Below are positions 33,513 to 42,957 of a stretch of 64,000 nucleotides of DNA, piece after piece (the first letter of the stretch is position 1; the number at the start of each line of letters is the position of its first letter). The DNA is from Vannielia sp. (lineage in GTDB: Bacteria; Pseudomonadota; Alphaproteobacteria; Rhodobacterales; Rhodobacteraceae). Location of the stretch: the NCBI RefSeq assembly GCF_029212645.1, contig NZ_JARGND010000006.1, positions 30,954 through 94,953 on the forward strand, given 5' to 3'. A program made the translations under genes and the position numbers. The notes below the pieces were generated by a model. The model was not told the origin of the DNA and searched no databases. It saw only the letters and a list, made by a program, of their open reading frames with translations.

Positions 33513-33850
33513 TTGTAGTCTCCAGATTGATCCTTGTTTATTTGGGATGGTATCAATTTGACCTTCGTTGTCCAAGTGTTCAGCCCCGGCATCTGGTGGA
33601 TCGCGTTTGGGATGAGACGATCTGGCTCTGATCTCAGGGGTTTACAGGTGTATTCTTACGGGGGGGCGACCGCTGGGCGTCATTGTCCTGTTGCCGGTGG
33701 GTGTGTGGCGGGTATGGCGCTGAGGATGTGCTGCAATAATGGGTTGTGCAGGGAGGTTGGAGCTTGCGGAATAGGCTCAAGGTTAACCCGCTCCGCCGCG
33801 CTTGCACTTCGCCCTTGCCTCCCCCCGCCATCGCCCGCAGTCTTGCGCTT
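33513..33850. other. 338-bp divergent intergenic region
   Basis: It separates the PEBP-like gene (minus) and the DoeA-like gene (plus). I see no coding frame, hairpin or repeat that stands out. Both promoters are presumably here. Confidence 0.4.
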
Positions 33851-35104
33851 ATGACAAGCAAGACCCGCACCCGCTCCGCTCCGATGTCGCTGCAATCTGC
33901 GGCCACCCTGCCCGCCTCTGCGCTGCCCTCCTCGGAGCTGGCCTTTGCGCGCACTGAATACCATGAGCGGCTGGCAACAGTGCGCGCCTCGATGGAGGAG
34001 GCCGGGCTGGAGGCGCTGGTGATCACCGACCCTTCCAACATGTGTTGGCTCACCGGGTATGATGGCTGGTCGTTTTATGTGCATCAGTCGGTGCTGGTGG
34101 GGCTGCACGATGATCCGATCTGGTGGGGCCGTGGGATGGATGCCGCCGGGGCCAGGCGAACGGTGTGGATGGGGCATGACCGTATTGTCGGCTATGAGGA
34201 TTGGCTGGTGCAAAACCCCGAGGCGCATCCGATGACCGAGCTTGCCAAGCTGGTCAGCGATGCGGGTTTCGCCAAGGCGCGGATCGGGGTGGAGCTGGAC
34301 AATTACTATTACAGCGCGGCGGCGCATATTGCGCTTGGCAAAGGGTTGCCGGAGGCCGATCTGGCCGATGCGACCGGCCTGGTGAACTGGTGCCGCGCGG
34401 TGAAATCGCCCGCCGAGATCAGCTATATGCGGCGTGCGGGCGAGATCGTGACGGAGATGCACGCCACCATTGCCGAGCTGGCTGAACCGGGGATGCAGAA
34501 AAACGCGCTGGTCGCCGAGATCCTGAAAACCGGCACGCTGGGCACCCGTGGCGCCTGGGGCGATTACCCCGCGATTGTGCCGATGACGCCCTCGGGGAAA
34601 GATGCCACAGCGCCGCATTTGACCTGGGACGGCGCGCCCATTCCGCGGGGCTTGCCGACCTTCTTTGAGATCGCCGGCTGCCACCGCCGCTACCATTGCC
34701 CGCAGAGCCGTACCCTGTTTTTTGGCGAGCCACCCGCCAAGTATCGCCGCGCCGAAGAGGCGCTGATGGCAGCCACGGCGGCGGTGATGGGCTCAGCGCG
34801 CCCCGGCGCGGCCTGTGAGGATGTGGCAAGGGCGTTTTCCAGCACACTCAGCCGGTATGGCTTTGAGAAAGACAGCCGCTGTGGCTATTCGGTGGGCCTG
34901 TCTTACCCGCCCGATTGGGGCGAGCGCACGATGAGCCTGCGCCAGGGGGATATGACCGAACTTCGTCCGGGGATGGTGTTTCACTTCATGCCGGGGCTTT
35001 GGCTGGATGATGGTGGGATCGAGCTGACAGAGACCATGCTGATCAACGAAGCCAGTTCCGAATACCTTGCCAACACACCTGCCGGGTTGCTGGTGAAGCC
35101 TTGA
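33851..35104 (+). CDS. M24-family hydrolase, ectoine hydrolase (DoeA)-like
   Basis: A 417-aa 'pita-bread' protein. The N-terminal creatinase domain has LEALVITDPSNMCWLTGYDG and WSFYVHQSVLVGL, a signature I associate with ectoine hydrolase DoeA. The C-terminal M24 domain shows TFFEIAGCHRRYHCPQSRT. It lacks the usual five metal ligands of methionine/proline aminopeptidases, as in creatinase-like enzymes. ATG 33851 is used; an ATG at 33884 is possible. The other ectoine-degradation genes (doeB, doeC, doeD, eutABC, uehABC) are absent nearby, so the substrate is uncertain. Confidence 0.7.
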   Translation: MTSKTRTRSAPMSLQSAATLPASALPSSELAFARTEYHERLATVRASMEEAGLEALVITDPSNMCWLTGYDGWSFYVHQSVLVGLHDDPIWWGRGMDAAGARRTVWMGHDRIVGYEDWLVQNPEAHPMTELAKLVSDAGFAKARIGVELDNYYYSAAAHIALGKGLPEADLADATGLVNWCRAVKSPAEISYMRRAGEIVTEMHATIAELAEPGMQKNALVAEILKTGTLGTRGAWGDYPAIVPMTPSGKDATAPHLTWDGAPIPRGLPTFFEIAGCHRRYHCPQSRTLFFGEPPAKYRRAEEALMAATAAVMGSARPGAACEDVARAFSSTLSRYGFEKDSRCGYSVGLSYPPDWGERTMSLRQGDMTELRPGMVFHFMPGLWLDDGGIELTETMLINEASSEYLANTPAGLLVKP

Positions 35105-35816
35105 CCGGGGCGGGTGTGGTGCCGGGTGGCACCGCCGGGCGGGGGTTTTGCACCCCCGCACCCCCGCAGGATATTTGAAGAGCGATGAGAAGCAGGGTTT
35201 CGGCGGGCCGCAGGTGAGCGGTTGGGGGACGAGCCGGGATGCAAACTGCCAGTGCATCATTGGGACCGGGCGGCGGCTGATCTGGGCGCGGCGCCCTCTT
35301 GGCCCGGAGAGATAGGTTGGGTGGATGTTGGAGAAACCCACCATGGCAGAGGCCGGGAGGTAGCTTGCCAAGGAGGCAGCGCTTGGCCGTGGCATCCGGG
35401 GCATTGAGGGTGGATAGGGCGAGGGGGGGATTTTCGGTTGATAGCCCGGCTCGATGATTTGCGACGCGCTTTGCAAGTGATGTCAGGGCAAGGATGTCGC
35501 AGCTTGGGCCGCTGAGGCGGTTCCTGGGCGGGCGGTGGAGGTATTTGCGGCGGTCAGCTGGGCGGGGCGAAACACGGATCACGCGCCGGTGCGCGGGGCT
35601 GAAACGGTTGGCGTGCTGGAGAGAGGGCGCTTCTCCGAAAGGCCCGGACGTGCTGTCATTCATGGTTGCGTAGACCGCTTTGAGGCATTGCCCGGAATAG
35701 CTGTCACATCGGGGCGGCGCGTTTCGCCGAAGGTGACACGCCGGGAAACGCCCTTGGCGTTTTGGTTTGCGGGGCGGCGGCTTGCGGGGGGCGGCGGCGC
35801 GAAATATGACATTGTC
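35105..35816. other. 712-bp gene-free region
   Basis: It holds hairpin repeat family B copy 2 at its left end. Beyond that I find no credible gene. The open frames that exist on either strand have Pro/Arg-rich, non-protein-like composition and no ribosome sites. It may be decayed DNA. Confidence 0.4.
35139..35178. repeat. C-rich hairpin repeat, family B copy 2
   Basis: GCGGGGGT (35139-35146) pairs with ACCCCCGC (35152-35159) around TTTGC. A second ACCCCCGC arm (35160-35167) and AGGATATTTGA follow, the same layout as the copy at 28367. It lies just past the DoeA-like gene. Confidence 0.6.
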
Positions 35817-36740
35817 ATGCAACATGCGGACCGCCCCCTTTTAGGCATTGCGCTCATGCTGGGGTTTTGCCTGTTGGCGCCCTTGGGCGACGCGCTGGCC
35901 AAGCTTCTGGGCGGGCAGGTGCCGCTCAGCCAGTTGGTGTTTTTCCGCTTTGCGATTCAGGCGGCGATTCTGTTGCCGATTGTGCGGTTCAGCGCCCGCA
36001 CGCTGCGGATGAGTCGCCGTGCCTTTGGCTTTACGGTGATCCGCACGGTGCTGCATACCCTCGGGATCAGCATGATGTTTCTCAGCCTGCGGTTCTTGCC
36101 GCTGGCAGATGCGGTGGCGATTGCCTTTGTGATGCCGTTTCTGCTGTTGCTGTTGGGCTGGGCGTTTTTGGGGGAAGAGATCGGCTCACGCCGTTTGACG
36201 GCCTGCGCGGTGGGTTTTGTTGGCACCTGCATGGTGATCCAGCCCTCCTTCGTTGCGGTTGGCTGGGCCGCGTTGCTGCCGCTGGGGGTGGCGGTGAACT
36301 TCTCGTTCTTCATGTTGGTGACGCGGGCGATGCGCGCGGATGTGGACCCGGTCTCGATGCAGGCCATGAGCGGGCTGCTCGGCACCCTGCTGCTGGCACC
36401 GCTCCTGCTGGTGGCCGATGGCAGCCTGTGGGAAGAGTTCAACACCATCACCCCTGCCCCCGCCACATGGGGGCTGATCCTTGCGATGGGCGGCGTCGGC
36501 ACGATGGCGCATCTGGTCATGACCTGGAGCCTGCGCTACGCCCCCACCACCACGCTTGCGCCGATGCAATATCTTGAGATCCCCTTCTCGACCCTGGTGG
36601 GCTGGCTGGTTTTCAAGGATTTCCCCAATGGCCTTGCGCTTGGCGGCATCGGGGTGACGATTGCAGCGGGGCTTTACATCATTTGGCGGGAGCAGCGGTT
36701 AGGGCGGCAATCACAGCGTCCAGCGCCTCCGGCGGCGTGA
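35817..36740 (+). CDS. EamA/DMT-family transporter
   Basis: A 307-aa inner-membrane protein with about ten hydrophobic helices arranged as two EamA repeats (GDALAKLLGGQVPLSQLVFF in the first, PMQYLEIPFSTLVGWLVFKD in the second). Family members export small metabolites. ATG 35817 is chosen since the long upstream extension is not protein-like. Its 3' end overlaps the thiN gene on the other strand by 62 bp. Substrate unknown. Confidence 0.85.
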   Translation: MQHADRPLLGIALMLGFCLLAPLGDALAKLLGGQVPLSQLVFFRFAIQAAILLPIVRFSARTLRMSRRAFGFTVIRTVLHTLGISMMFLSLRFLPLADAVAIAFVMPFLLLLLGWAFLGEEIGSRRLTACAVGFVGTCMVIQPSFVAVGWAALLPLGVAVNFSFFMLVTRAMRADVDPVSMQAMSGLLGTLLLAPLLLVADGSLWEEFNTITPAPATWGLILAMGGVGTMAHLVMTWSLRYAPTTTLAPMQYLEIPFSTLVGWLVFKDFPNGLALGGIGVTIAAGLYIIWREQRLGRQSQRPAPPAA

Positions 36741-37347
36741 TCGCGACCATGCCGGGCGCGTCCATTTGCAGGTGAACCGGCCCGGTCACCCGGTTGGAGG
36801 TGCCAATCCGCCCCGCCGGGGTAAAGGTGAGCCCGTCGATCGGCCATTCCAGCCCCTTTGAGCGGCCTGTGACAGGGGCCAGCGGGTAAAGAGAAAAGCG
36901 GCTGTCTGGCGGCAGCGCAAGGCTGATCTCGGGCGGCAGGGCAAAGGCGATATCCTCGGCGCCGAGCAGCACCACCGGACGGGAGCAGGCGGTGATCGCG
37001 GTCAGCGCCGCCAGTTGATGATCAAGCCGCGCACCCAGAAAGCCCACCGCCAGCACCAACGGCGCGCGCACCCGCGCGAGACATTTCTCAAAATCCGTGC
37101 TGTCCTGTTCGGGGATGTGATGCAGGGTGTCGCGGGGCAGATTGGCCCGCGCCGAGGCGCTCAAACTGTCGAAATCGCCGATCACCGCGCCAGGTTTTAA
37201 CCCATACTTCAGCGCCACATCACCGCCGCCATCGGCACAAATCAACAAAGGAGCGCGCATTAAGGCGATTTTAAGGCAAGGCTCGCTAACCTCTCCACCA
37301 CCCAGAAGCGTAATGTTTTCAGGGGAATCGATCAGGAAATCCGTCAT
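36679..37347 (-). CDS. thiamine pyrophosphokinase
   Basis: A 222-aa enzyme transferring pyrophosphate from ATP to thiamine to form TPP. Family motifs are LLICADGGGDVALKYGL, AVIGDFDSLS, EQDSTDFEKCLA and VGFLGARLDHQLAAL. The C-terminal beta domain binds thiamine (GLTFTPAGRIGTSNRVTG). It is monocistronic, divergent from the repeat-protein gene, and overlaps the EamA gene tail to tail. Confidence 0.9.
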   Translation of the reverse strand: MTDFLIDSPENITLLGGGEVSEPCLKIALMRAPLLICADGGGDVALKYGLKPGAVIGDFDSLSASARANLPRDTLHHIPEQDSTDFEKCLARVRAPLVLAVGFLGARLDHQLAALTAITACSRPVVLLGAEDIAFALPPEISLALPPDSRFSLYPLAPVTGRSKGLEWPIDGLTFTPAGRIGTSNRVTGPVHLQMDAPGMVAITPPEALDAVIAALTAAPAK

Positions 37348-37485
37348 GCGCCCCTCTTGCCCGCTTTATGCGATGGTCACAATGAAGCCCAGAAATGATA
37401 CCCGAAAATTCCCCACTCTGTTGCTTGAAACGAACCAATACGTGGTAAACAAACCCCGCTGGGTGGAAAGAAAGCGAGCAGCACA

Positions 37486-40400
37486 ATGATGGGATCAAGC
37501 AAGATTCTCACGGTGTCCTACGGAACGTTCTCCTGCACGCTGGAGGGCTTTGACGATAGTTTCGGCACGATGAAGGCGATTGCGGAGTATTTTCGCGATC
37601 TGGCCGCGGATGACCGTTACTTCGGCGCCGAACCGCCAACACCGGATGCAGATATGCTCCAGCGCATTGCCGAAAAGGAAATCCAGCGCCGGGTCGAGGC
37701 CAAGGTCTCGGACACCGGCATCCTGCTGCGCGCCTCCGATGGTGTCGCCGCGCCTGCGGTTGCCGCCGAGAGCAGCGATGCACCCGCTGCCCGCCCCGAG
37801 CAGGTGAGCGAAACCTTGGCCGAACGCGAGGCCGAGGCCGTATCAGAGGTGCCGCAAGCGCCCCCTATCGAGGACCCTTACGGCGATATCGCCGACATCC
37901 CCAGCGACAGCGTGGCCGCCAAACTCGCCCGCATCCGTGCCGTGGTGAACAAACCCGCCGACCAGGCCGGCCTCACCGCCGCCTTCGCCGACATGGGAGA
38001 GGCGGAAGCCAACGAAACCCCCGCCGATGCGCCGGTGGAAATTGAAGACGCCAGCTTTGAGGTTGAAGAGGCCGAGGAGACTGGGCGCGAGGAAGCGGAA
38101 GCTGCTGAACGTGAAGCTGCCGAACAAGCCGCCCGCGAGAAGGCAGAAGCCGCTGAGCGTGAGGCCGCAGAACAGGCCGCCCGTGAAAAGGCAGAAGCTG
38201 CCGAGCGTGAGGCCGCAGAACAGGCCGCCCGTGAAAAGGCAGAAGCCGCTGAGCGTGAAGCTGCCGAACAGGCCGCTCGTGAGAAGGCCGAAGCTGCCGA
38301 GCGTGAAGCTGCCGAACAGGCCGCCCGTGAAAAGGCCGAAGCTGCCGAACGTGAGGCCGCAGAACAGGCCGCCCGTGAAAAGGCCGAAGCTGCCGAACGC
38401 GAGGCCGCAGAACAGGCCGCCCGTGAAAAGGCCGAAGCTGCCGAACGTGAGGCCGCAGAACAGGCCGCCCGTGAAAAGGCCGAAGCTCTGGATGAGCCTG
38501 AAGACGCTTTCGCCGCCGCCCTCGCCAGCTTCGAGGAAGACACTGAGGAAGACATCACCGGCGAGCCTGTCGATATGTCCGATGTGATCAGCCAACTCGA
38601 CCAAAACACCTATGCCGTTGGCGCTCTGGACGGGGATGATCTCTCCGCCAAAGGACCGGACAGCGCGGCCCCCGACGAGGCCGATGAGGCCCGCGACACA
38701 GGCATGGATGACACCGCCCCAGCCGCCGCTCAACCCGAACGCAAGCGCACCCGCGTGATCAAGGTGAAACGCTCTGCCATGGCCTCTGCCCTGACTGCTT
38801 TGGGCATCAGCAAGCCGGATGAGGCCCAGCCCACCCCGGCCAAGCCCGAGGATGCAACCGAAGGCCCCACCAGCAGCCTGACCCCTGAGGCAGAAGCCGA
38901 GTTGATGGCAGAACTGGCCGCCGTTGAGCAGGAATTGGGCGTTTCCGAGCCGCAGGCCCCCTCTTACCCGGACACCCCGCACAGCGACGCGGCAGGCGAT
39001 CTGGCCGAGGCCATGGCCGAGGAGCCGTCGCTCGCCGGTGGCATCGACCTTGGTGAAGAGGCCTCCCGCCGTGCTTTCCTGGCGCAAAACGAGGCCGAGC
39101 GCTCGGCTCTCGCGATGGCTGAGGAAACCGCCGAAATCATCGAGGCCGAAGCTATGGCCGAGGATGCCTTTGAAGAGGCGCTTCAAGACCTCTCGGAAGA
39201 AACGCCCGAAGCGCTAGCAGAAGACACGACCGAGGAGCTTGCGCAAGACAGCTTCGATGAGCCGGATGAAACGCCTGGCGATGACGAGATGCTTCAGGCG
39301 ATCGCCGCCGTCACCGGCGCGCCCGCCGAAATGGCAACACCGGTGCGCGAAGCCCTCGCCGCCGTCGCCGAAGCAGGCGAGACCGAGGTTGACGAAGCCG
39401 AGCTTGGCGAAGCTGAGCCTGACGACAGCGAACCTGACGACAGGTTTGATGCCGAGGCGCTCGAAGCCTTGAGCGATGAGGTGATCGACCTTGAGCCACG
39501 CGCAGACGAGGTCGAAGACGAAGATCTGATCGCCCCAACCGACGAGGCCATTCTCGACGCCAACGAAGACGCACCCACCAGCCAGGAACTTGAGGGGCTG
39601 GTCGCGCAAATGGCAGAAGAGGCCGAGAACGAAGGGCGCTACGAAGCCGCCCGCACGCGCCGTGACCGGATCGTCTCCGGCGAACAGGCCGATGACCGGC
39701 TTGATCGGCTGATGGACGAAACCGAAGGCAAGCTGCAAGGCCCCGAGATGGAGCGCCGCCGCTCGGCCATCGCCCATCTTAAGGCTGCCGTTGCCGCCAC
39801 CAAGGCCGAGGGCGGTGACCGGCTTGACCGGGGTGCCGATGAAGCCCGCGCCTATCGCGAAGATCTCGCCTCGGTGGTCCGCCCCCACAGCTCGGTTGAG
39901 TCTGATGAGGGCGAAGAGGTGAACGAGGCAGACGCCGAATCCGAGGCCGAGTCCAGCGCGCCTTTGGTCGAGGACGCCCCGCAAGAGGCCGCTACAACCA
40001 GCGCCCCACAAGAGGCGGAAGGTGACAGCGCGCCCCCTGTCGGCGATGTGGTTGACCTGCACGACCCCGCCACGGAAGAGCAGCAGGCCGCGCCGGCCCG
40101 CCCGCGCCGCCCGGTGTTGCGCAAGGCAAAAACCCAGCGCCCCGGCGGCTCGCCGCTGATGCTGGTCTCAGAGCAGCGCATCGACGAAAGCCTCGCGGCC
40201 CAGGTCCCCTCTGGCCCGGTGCGCCCGCGCCGCGTCACCGAGCGTTCGCTCGGCGCTGATCTCCCCGAGGTGGATGACCGCGGCGCGCCGCAAGGCATGG
40301 TTAAATCCGATGCGCAGGCGACCGGCATCTTTACCGATTGCGAAAACTTCGAGGACTTCGCGGAAAAAATGGGTGCTGACGGCCTGGAAGACATGCTGGA

Positions 40401-40632
40401 ATGCGCCGCCGCCTATGCCTCTTACGTCGAAGGCCAGCCGCACTTCTCGCACCCGCAGATCATGCGCGCCGTCGCCGGACTGAAAAAGGCCGAAGCGTTC
40501 TCACGCGAAGACAGCCTGCGCAGCTTTGGCCAGCTTCTGCGCCAGGGCAAGATTCGCAAGCTGAAGCGAGGCCAGTTCACGCTTTCGCAATCTTCTCAGT
40601 ATACCCCTGAAAAGCGCCGGGCCGCGCTCTGA
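37486..40632 (+). CDS. large acidic repeat protein of unknown function
   Basis: A 1048-aa predicted cytosolic protein. N-terminal residues about 7-75 look like a conserved domain (YGTFSCTLEGFDDSFGTMKA, then EYFRDLAADDRYFG). Residues 206-333 are eight perfect or near-perfect 16-residue units (REAAEQAAREKAEAAE), expected to form one long charged helix or coiled coil. About 550 very acidic residues follow. The C-terminal ~100 residues are again ordered (FTDCENFEDFAEKMGADGLE ... HPQIMRAVAGLKKAEAFSRE ... GQLLRQGKIRKLKRGQF) and might be a winged-helix-like fold. No signal peptide or membrane helix. Function unknown; an architectural or polar-scaffold role is conceivable but unproven. Confidence 0.7.
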   Translation: MMGSSKILTVSYGTFSCTLEGFDDSFGTMKAIAEYFRDLAADDRYFGAEPPTPDADMLQRIAEKEIQRRVEAKVSDTGILLRASDGVAAPAVAAESSDAPAARPEQVSETLAEREAEAVSEVPQAPPIEDPYGDIADIPSDSVAAKLARIRAVVNKPADQAGLTAAFADMGEAEANETPADAPVEIEDASFEVEEAEETGREEAEAAEREAAEQAAREKAEAAEREAAEQAAREKAEAAEREAAEQAAREKAEAAEREAAEQAAREKAEAAEREAAEQAAREKAEAAEREAAEQAAREKAEAAEREAAEQAAREKAEAAEREAAEQAAREKAEALDEPEDAFAAALASFEEDTEEDITGEPVDMSDVISQLDQNTYAVGALDGDDLSAKGPDSAAPDEADEARDTGMDDTAPAAAQPERKRTRVIKVKRSAMASALTALGISKPDEAQPTPAKPEDATEGPTSSLTPEAEAELMAELAAVEQELGVSEPQAPSYPDTPHSDAAGDLAEAMAEEPSLAGGIDLGEEASRRAFLAQNEAERSALAMAEETAEIIEAEAMAEDAFEEALQDLSEETPEALAEDTTEELAQDSFDEPDETPGDDEMLQAIAAVTGAPAEMATPVREALAAVAEAGETEVDEAELGEAEPDDSEPDDRFDAEALEALSDEVIDLEPRADEVEDEDLIAPTDEAILDANEDAPTSQELEGLVAQMAEEAENEGRYEAARTRRDRIVSGEQADDRLDRLMDETEGKLQGPEMERRRSAIAHLKAAVAATKAEGGDRLDRGADEARAYREDLASVVRPHSSVESDEGEEVNEADAESEAESSAPLVEDAPQEAATTSAPQEAEGDSAPPVGDVVDLHDPATEEQQAAPARPRRPVLRKAKTQRPGGSPLMLVSEQRIDESLAAQVPSGPVRPRRVTERSLGADLPEVDDRGAPQGMVKSDAQATGIFTDCENFEDFAEKMGADGLEDMLECAAAYASYVEGQPHFSHPQIMRAVAGLKKAEAFSREDSLRSFGQLLRQGKIRKLKRGQFTLSQSSQYTPEKRRAAL
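38101..38484 (+). repeat. eight tandem 48-bp coding repeats
   Basis: Eight in-frame 48-bp units encode EREAAEQAAREKA-type segments within the 1048-aa protein. Units 6 and 8 are identical and unit 7 differs by one base, which points to recent expansion. Earlier units vary at synonymous sites. Confidence 0.9.
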
Positions 40633-40867
40633 AAAGAGCCGCCCGCAGCTTGTAGGGTATTGAGTGACAGCGGGGCGTGGCCTTACGGGCGCGCCCCGTT
40701 TTTTTGCGTTGTCCGGCGCTGTTGCGCGTCCGGCAAGGATATTTGGCGCGTGGCAATCACAGCGGCACCACTCATTTTCTTTCTGAAAATATCCAATGGC
40801 CCCCGTCCGCCACAGGCGCTGCATCCCCTCCGGCGCGCAGCACAGGCCAGAGGGCCCAATCACAAAA

Positions 40868-40897
40868 TAGAATGCGCCGCAGGCGCGCAATTGGATC
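40868..40897. repeat. intergenic palindromic repeat, family A copy 3
   Basis: GAATGCGCCGCAGGCGCGCA followed by ATTGGATC; core GCGCC-GCA-GGCGC. It lies between the convergent repeat-protein and DUF2842 genes, as the other two copies lie between convergent genes. Confidence 0.55.
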
Positions 40898-40900
40898 CGC

Positions 40901-41128
40901 TCAGTCCTGGCGCTCGTCTTCGGGCTCTTCCTTGCCAACGCCCCGGAACAGGAACTTGAAGGGCAGTGCCCAGAGGAAGCCAAGCACCACATAAACCGCC
41001 AGTTCCAGCAGGATCGGCGGGCGGGGGATCAGGCTCAGCAGCCACCACGACAGCGCGATATAGGCGGGCAATCCAACCACCAGCAAAACCAGCACCCAGC
41101 GCCTGCGGGCTTTCCAACTCAGAGCCAT
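40901..41128 (-). CDS. DUF2842 membrane protein
   Basis: A 75-aa protein with two hydrophobic helices (WVLVLLVVGLPAYIALSWWL and LELAVYVVLGFLWALPFKFL) linked by SLIPRPP, and an acidic tail. This pattern is the alphaproteobacterial DUF2842 family. The ATG at 41128 overlaps the purA stop by one base (TGATG), so it is coupled to purA and replaces a longer frame. Function unknown. Confidence 0.85.
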   Translation of the reverse strand: MALSWKARRRWVLVLLVVGLPAYIALSWWLLSLIPRPPILLELAVYVVLGFLWALPFKFLFRGVGKEEPEDERQD

Positions 41129-42423
41129 CAGTCGGCAAACGGGTCGGTGACAAGGATCGTGTCTTCGCGCTCGGGCGAGGTGGACAGGAGCGCCACCGGG
41201 CACTCGATCAGCTCTTCCACGCGCTTGACGTATTTGATCGCATTGGCGGGCAGGTCATTCCACGAGCGCGCGCCTTCGGTGCTTTCTGACCAGCCGGGCA
41301 TATCCTCATAGATCGGGGTACAGCGGGCCTGGGCATCGGCGGCGGTGGGCAGGTAATCAAGCCGGGCGCCATCAAGCTCATAGCCCACACAGATCTTCAG
41401 GGTTTCAAACCCGTCGAGCACATCGAGCTTGGTGAGCGAAATCCCGGTAACGCCGGAGGTGGCGCAGGTTTGGCGCACCAAAGCGGCATCGAACCAGCCG
41501 CAGCGGCGTTTGCGCCCGGTCGTGGTGCCAAATTCATGGCCGCGTTCACCAAGGCGCTGGCCGTCCGCGTCATCCAGCTCGGTCGGGAACGGGCCTTCGC
41601 CGACGCGGGTGGTATAGGCCTTCACGATGCCGAGCACATAATCAATCGCGCCGGGGCCAACGCCCACGCCGGTGGCGGCCTGCCCGGCGATCACGTTGGA
41701 GGAGGTCACAAAGGGATAGGTGCCAAAGTCGATATCGAGCAATGCGCCCTGTGCGCCTTCAAACAGGATGCGCTTGCCGGCCTTGCGCTTTTCATTCAGC
41801 ACTTTCCAGACCGGCGCGGCGAAGGGCAGCAACTCAACGGCGATGTCACGCAGCGCCGCGATCAGGGCTTCGCGGTCGACCGGATCAATACCAAGGCCCC
41901 GGCGCAGCGGATCGTGGTGCTGCAAGGCGCGGTCCACCCGGGCCTCCAGTGTCGCCGGATCGGCCAGATCGGCCACCCGGACCGAGCGGCGGCCGACCTT
42001 GTCTTCATAGGCCGGGCCAATGCCGCGCCCGGTGGTGCCGATCTTGGTGCCCTTCGAGGCCGCCTCTTCACGGGCGCGGTCAAGCTCACCGTGGATGGGC
42101 AGGATGAGCGGTGTGTTCTCGGCCACCATCAGGGTTTCTGGTGTGATCTCAACACCTTGCTCGCGGATCGTCGCAATCTCTTTCATCAGGTGCCACGGAT
42201 CGAGCACCACGCCATTACCAATGACCGAGAGTTTGCCGCCGCGCACAACGCCCGATGGCAGCGCATGCAGCTTGTAAACCTTGCCGTCGATCACCAGCGT
42301 GTGACCGGCATTATGACCGCCCTGAAACCGCGCAATCACGTCCGCGCGCTCCGAGAGCCAATCAACGATCTTGCCCTTCCCTTCGTCACCCCACTGGGCT
42401 CCGACGACGACGACATTGGCCAT
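41128..42423 (-). CDS. purA: adenylosuccinate synthetase
   Basis: A 431-aa GTP-dependent enzyme joining IMP and aspartate on the way to AMP. The N-terminus is [20 protein letters not shown] with the P-loop GDEGKGK, followed by [27 protein letters not shown] and [18 protein letters not shown]. Full length for the family. The ATG at 42423 follows a GGAGG on the minus strand. It is translationally coupled to DUF2842. Confidence 0.96.
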   Translation of the reverse strand: MANVVVVGAQWGDEGKGKIVDWLSERADVIARFQGGHNAGHTLVIDGKVYKLHALPSGVVRGGKLSVIGNGVVLDPWHLMKEIATIREQGVEITPETLMVAENTPLILPIHGELDRAREEAASKGTKIGTTGRGIGPAYEDKVGRRSVRVADLADPATLEARVDRALQHHDPLRRGLGIDPVDREALIAALRDIAVELLPFAAPVWKVLNEKRKAGKRILFEGAQGALLDIDFGTYPFVTSSNVIAGQAATGVGVGPGAIDYVLGIVKAYTTRVGEGPFPTELDDADGQRLGERGHEFGTTTGRKRRCGWFDAALVRQTCATSGVTGISLTKLDVLDGFETLKICVGYELDGARLDYLPTAADAQARCTPIYEDMPGWSESTEGARSWNDLPANAIKYVKRVEELIECPVALLSTSPEREDTILVTDPFAD

Positions 42424-42564
42424 GGGCCTACCTCCGGCTGAGAAATCCGCGCTCGTCTTATCGGCAAGCGGGCCGGGTTGAAAGCGGTATTGTGAGGTGC
42501 GGCAGGGGTTGCAGCATAGCGCGAAGCGAATTAGATACCCGGCCAAACCAAGCGGGAAGCCTTC

Positions 42565-42957
42565 ATGCAAAACGTCATCCTCACCGTCCATTTGATTCTG
42601 GCCCTGTGCCTGATCGGTGTTGTGCTTCTCCAGCGCGCTGAGGGCGGCATGGGCGCGATGGGCGGCGGCGGTGCCGGCGGCGGTGGCGTCATGTCGGGGC
42701 GGGCGGCGGCCACGGCCCTTGGCAAGCTCACATGGATCTTGGCCATCGGATTTATCTGCACCTCGATTGCGCTGACCATTCTGGCGGCGATTGATGCAGG
42801 CTCGGCCTCGGTCACCGACCGGATCGGCGGCGGCGATGCGCCGGTGGCGGCTGAAGGCGATGGGGTATTGCCAGAGCTGCCTGACGGCGCTGATCTGCTT
42901 CCGCCAAGCGCCACCGAGCCGGGCGAGGACGATCTGGTGCCGCGCGCCGCTGACTAG
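42565..42957 (+). CDS. secG: SecG, protein translocase subunit
   Basis: A 130-aa inner-membrane subunit of the SecYEG channel. Helix 1 is [20 protein letters not shown], followed by the cytoplasmic [16 protein letters not shown] glycine loop, then helix 2 [20 protein letters not shown] and an acidic tail, as usual in alphaproteobacteria. It is divergent from purA and precedes pyrG by 235 bp, an arrangement common in relatives. Confidence 0.93.
   Translation: MQNVILTVHLILALCLIGVVLLQRAEGGMGAMGGGGAGGGGVMSGRAAATALGKLTWILAIGFICTSIALTILAAIDAGSASVTDRIGGGDAPVAAEGDGVLPELPDGADLLPPSATEPGEDDLVPRAAD

Noticed and set aside
35043..35825. 260-codon minus-strand open frame in the gene-free region
   Set aside because: Pro/Arg-rich translation, no ribosome site, and it overlaps the end of the DoeA-like gene; probably chance in GC-rich DNA.
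36679..36740. 62-bp tail-to-tail overlap of the EamA and thiamine pyrophosphokinase genes as a special arrangement
   Set aside because: Both C-termini look ordinary; short convergent overlaps are common in compact genomes.
38101..38484. CRISPR-like or non-coding repeat array
   Set aside because: The repeats are contiguous 48-bp units in frame within a gene, with no spacers.
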